From the NCBI GenBank assembly GCA_013400155.1, contig VXBM01000200.1, positions 257,458 to 321,457 of the forward strand: a DNA stretch of 64,000 nt. Reading direction: 5' to 3'. Numbering within the stretch: the first letter of the stretch is position 1; every line of letters begins with the position of its first letter. The DNA is from Helopsaltes ochotensis (taxonomy: Eukaryota > Chordata > Aves > Passeriformes > Locustellidae). Under the pieces are notes generated by a model, which was not told where the DNA came from, ran no database searches, and saw only the letters and a program-made list of their open reading frames with translations. Below are positions 60,755 to 64,000 of this stretch, one piece after another. Position numbers and translations under genes: made by a program.

Positions 60755-62258
60755 TGTAGTGGGTTGAGTGCTGACTAAATGCCAAAGCACCCACTAGAAT
60801 TATTTACTTCTTTTTTGCTATGAGATAGGATTAGGAGAAAGAGCAAAACAGGCCAAAACCTTTAAATGGTATAAAGAACAGTTCATTATTAAAGAACTGA
60901 AAGAAAAGAAAAAAAATCTAATAATCAGAATAAAACCTTCAGAACGTTTATCCACCCCCAACAAGCTTCTTTCCTTTCCTTTCTGACAAGGTATAGAGAC
61001 AAAACTTAGGACTTAGGTCAGTTGACCTCCCTCTAAAAGTCTTTCATCAGTTCTCTTAGGAAGAGGAATCTCTTTTGCCATGTCATGGAGACTTCTCTGC
61101 AAGAAAACAGTTCTCTCTTGACTTCAATTCTCACAAATGGCAGCCACCCAGAAATCTGCAATCATGAAGTCCCTCCCACCCCATGCAGCCTTTCCACAGC
61201 TGCATTCATGGGACGTGTCAAACTCATGGGGTACCATTTTAAGGATGAACTGTTCAAAGCAAAGGTTCTATTCATCTATCTCTGAGATCATCTTCATCTC
61301 TGGGAACAGAAGTCTTCTTCTTCTTTCCCTGGGGGCAAAGGATCATCACTTTCATCTTCTCTCTGTTCAAGCTTCTCCTGAGATCACAGCTACTTCAACA
61401 TTTACTTCCTTCAGCACAAATGCCTTTGCTCATATCTGCAATTTGAATGCTCCATCTCCTCATACATTTTTCATGAATTAAAGGGATATTTTTCTTCAAT
61501 TAAAGGGATATTCCAGTGTATCAAGTCTATCACCATGGCCTTACAAAAGAATTTCAGCCTAAGACTAAGGCATCTGCTCATTCTCCTCCCATTTGGGATT
61601 TGACTCCTCCTTCAGTGACCTTGGTGTCTTCATGTTGTTTCTCTACATGTCTTTACTCTGTCCTTTTCTCTCACTTGAGAGAGAATCAATGTTCTGCAAG
61701 TTTCATCTGTGCAATGAAAGTTAGTATCTCGCTTGGGGCCCGTGGATGGTAAAGATGGTCGGCGGTACCTGAAGCAGTCACAGCGATAGATTCAGGCTGC
61801 ACTGGGGCTGTGCCAGGATCTCAGTGGCCCACAGGCCAGAACAGTGGCAGTGCCTCCGGCCACATGGCTGATCTCTGCACTTAATTCCAGCAGGTCAGCA
61901 TGACTGTGCTGGGGGAAAGGGGGAAAACCAGCCTGGTGGCAAGATGTTAGAAGTCAGCCCTCGGCAGGGCCTGCCCAGCCCGCCCTGGCCATGCAGAGGG
62001 AACCGGGCTGGCCTGTTACCTGTTCCTAGGATGGGAGAAAAAGAGAGCTTTCACAGGGTTTGTTCATTTTTAACATGTGTGTTCGTAGAGGTACATTCAG
62101 CTTTCTAGTGGTTTTAACAAGGTGTCAATATTCAAAACCAGTCACTGATTGGTTTTGTCAGGCACGGAGCAAACTGTTAGCAGCTTCTCTTAGAAAAATC
62201 ATTTCTGTGGGTGGCACCTTCCCTCTTCAGTAAATGTCAATCAATGCAAAACCAGCAC
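60755..62258 (-). mobile_element. Large ERVL-type solo LTR, about 1.5 kb
   Basis: The plus-strand left end TGTAGTGGGTTGA and right end GCAAAACCAGCAC(A) correspond to the 3' and 5' ends of an avian ERVL-family LTR read on the minus strand (about TGTGCTGGTTTTGC to TCAACCCACTACA). Internal blocks typical of that family are TTCAGTGACCTTGGTGTCT, TTGTTTCTCTACATGTCTTT and ATTGGTTTTGTCAGGCACGG. AATGT occurs on both sides (60750-60754 and 62259-62263), fitting a 5-bp target duplication with one terminal A lost. No retroviral genes are attached. A short internal duplication of ATTAAAGGGATATT occurs near 61477 and 61499. The 61740-62030 part is GC-rich. It begins only 232 bases after the GABBR2 exon donor at 60522. 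Confidence 0.75.
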
Positions 62259-62263
62259 AATGT

Positions 62264-64000
62264 CAAAGTGAATTTGGATCTCCGTTCCCTCTTAGTATGT
62301 TGCTTCAGCATCCAATGATCTCCTTCTGGTAGATTCATTTCATGAAATGTTTTCTGATTATGTCTGTCTGAGACATGGGTATTACCTGTGGATTTCTCAC
62401 AGATTGGTAGGAGGAGGCAAGAAAAAGTGCTGCTTATAGCTTCAATTTCTAATTATCATTGAAATACTGTAAGTTTACTATAAGGCTGATCAGAATTGAA
62501 TCACAATAATTGTCTCTGTCATTTTTGGTACGGCACATTTTCTGTAAAGGATTAGGCTCAGCTCAGGCGTAGTGCAACTCTTCATTATATATTTCCCATT
62601 AAGCTTCTTTTCATACATGAAGTACTTTTTATCAGATGAATTTATTAAAAAATTGGAAAAACATTGAATAGAAAACATTTTGCTGGTAAAAACATTAAGA
62701 GAAATGTGCACGAAACAGAAAAACAAAATTAATATTTTTATAGACCAGAAGTGTCAAGTACAGTTCCTATGTGCATCTGAATAGTTTTATTCTAATAACC
62801 AATAAAGAGTTATATATACCCAAATTAAATAGAACAATGTTCTAAATCCTTGGCAGATTCCTCTGTTTTCCCCTATGTGTGTTCCTCTGTATTCCCCTCT
62901 CATGAAAGAGCTTGTTAATTTTTTTTTTGTTAGCACTGTTATTTTTCCAGAATTGCAATATGTAGGGAGTCTCTCACAATGGGATACATCATTCCCTTAG
63001 AAGGAATGGAGTTTAGATAGACAGAGAGAGAGTTAACTCAGTTTCTAAGCAGATTTATGTCTGAAGTTATTAAGGAATTACATGCTGTGTCTGGAACCGG
63101 ATCTATTTACTCTGGCACCACAACAACCACCTAGTACTTCCCCCTCCTATTCAGTCATGTCAGGTTTGCTCTATTTCATTATCATTCATTGTAAAAAATA
63201 ATGATTAGTTAATACAAAATGTCTACAACTAGCTAAAATTATAAAAAAATTCTACACCAAAACCAGGATACTCTGGGTGGAGTCAAATGGAAACCTCTCT
63301 TTTTGCACATGTGCAAGGAGCCCACTGTAACATATCAGTTTATACTACCAGAGACTTTTATATATATGTATATTTTTTTTCAAGGATCTTAGACTTCCTA
63401 TATTAAAGTTTTTTAACAAAGATGAGCCAGGATTTCACTCTCCTGAGAAATGATACTTTACATTGAAAATATGTTTTCACTTATATTAGTACAAATCTTC
63501 TTAAATTAGTGAAGTTACACAAGACACAAGCCTAAAACTAAAAAGCATTTACTTGTTAACCTTTATTATCCTCAGAATTTTATAATTTCTCCAATACACA
63601 CTATTTCAAGTAGGAGTGAGCAGGTACTTCAATGGACTGTCACTGAGCTTTTTCTTCCTTTTTTTTAAAATGTTACGTTTTAGATTTGCAAGCTGCTATT
63701 CAATATTAAATGTAACTGTCTGTTAATTAAACATTCCTCAAATTCTTTATTGCCCCTGTTCTGCAAGGGGTACATCGCCAACTGCAAATTGCAATTGATT
63801 ATGCATAGCTGGATGTTAAAAATTATTCAAGATCAGTTAAAAATACATGGACCAGTATAAGGGAGATAAACTTTCAGACATCTGGATGATGACCAATGTG
63901 CTGCTTTCCTCTGAGTGATGCTGGAAATGTCAAGGCTATTATGCCACCTTCTTCAATATTCTGAAATTAAGTCAATAACACATTTGTTCTGTAAAGTTTA
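62264..64000 (+). other. GABBR2: GABBR2 intron, continues past window
   Basis: This is AT-rich intron after the ERVL-type LTR. The next GABBR2 exon (TM4 region) was looked for and not found. There is a short (TA)n tract near 63358-63372. Confidence 0.75.

Overview
This window is vertebrate nuclear DNA: AT-rich, intron-dominated, with phase-consistent splice sites and avian-type interspersed repeats. These are CR1 LINE 3' ends, ERV solo LTRs and no L1/Alu-type elements. A tRNA-Ile-headed SINE with a CR1 tail at 21541-21682 matches TguSINE1, a family known from passerine birds, so the source is most likely a songbird or close relative.

The only gene I can support is GABBR2 (GABA-B receptor subunit 2), read on the + strand. 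Five internal coding exons lie at 8970-9030, 43703-43783, 46804-46954, 47450-47582 and 60415-60522. They join in phase with no stop into 534 nt (178 codons). They cover the end of the extracellular Venus-flytrap domain, the linker, TM1, TM2, extracellular loop 1 and TM3, ending in intracellular loop 2. Exons before and after these are outside the window. The introns inside the window are about 34.7 kb, 3.0 kb, 0.5 kb and 12.8 kb.

Region by region: 1-8969 is intron carrying an ERVK-like solo LTR (3599-4279) with an unusual inverted-repeat-bounded tandem array. 9031-43702 is one very large intron with several CR1 fragments, one very old CR1 relic (15500-16200), the tRNA-Ile SINE, a 138-base assembly gap, an ERVL-type solo LTR (38198-38795) and a perfect 20-bp hairpin (30370-30414). 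47583-60414 holds low-complexity tracts and a CR1. A 1.5-kb ERVL-type LTR (60755-62258) sits only 232 bases downstream of the last exon.

The most notable points are: a short GABBR2 exon (43703-43783) that looks far more diverged than its neighbours and seems to lack a juxtamembrane N-glycosylation sequon; a 194-codon antisense ORF at 16515-17099 with a signal-peptide-like start and a possible splice donor, whose function is unknown; and several structured or artefact-prone repeat tracts. I found no undescribed multi-gene system here. Comparisons to human GABBR2 and to repeat families are from memory and were not computed.
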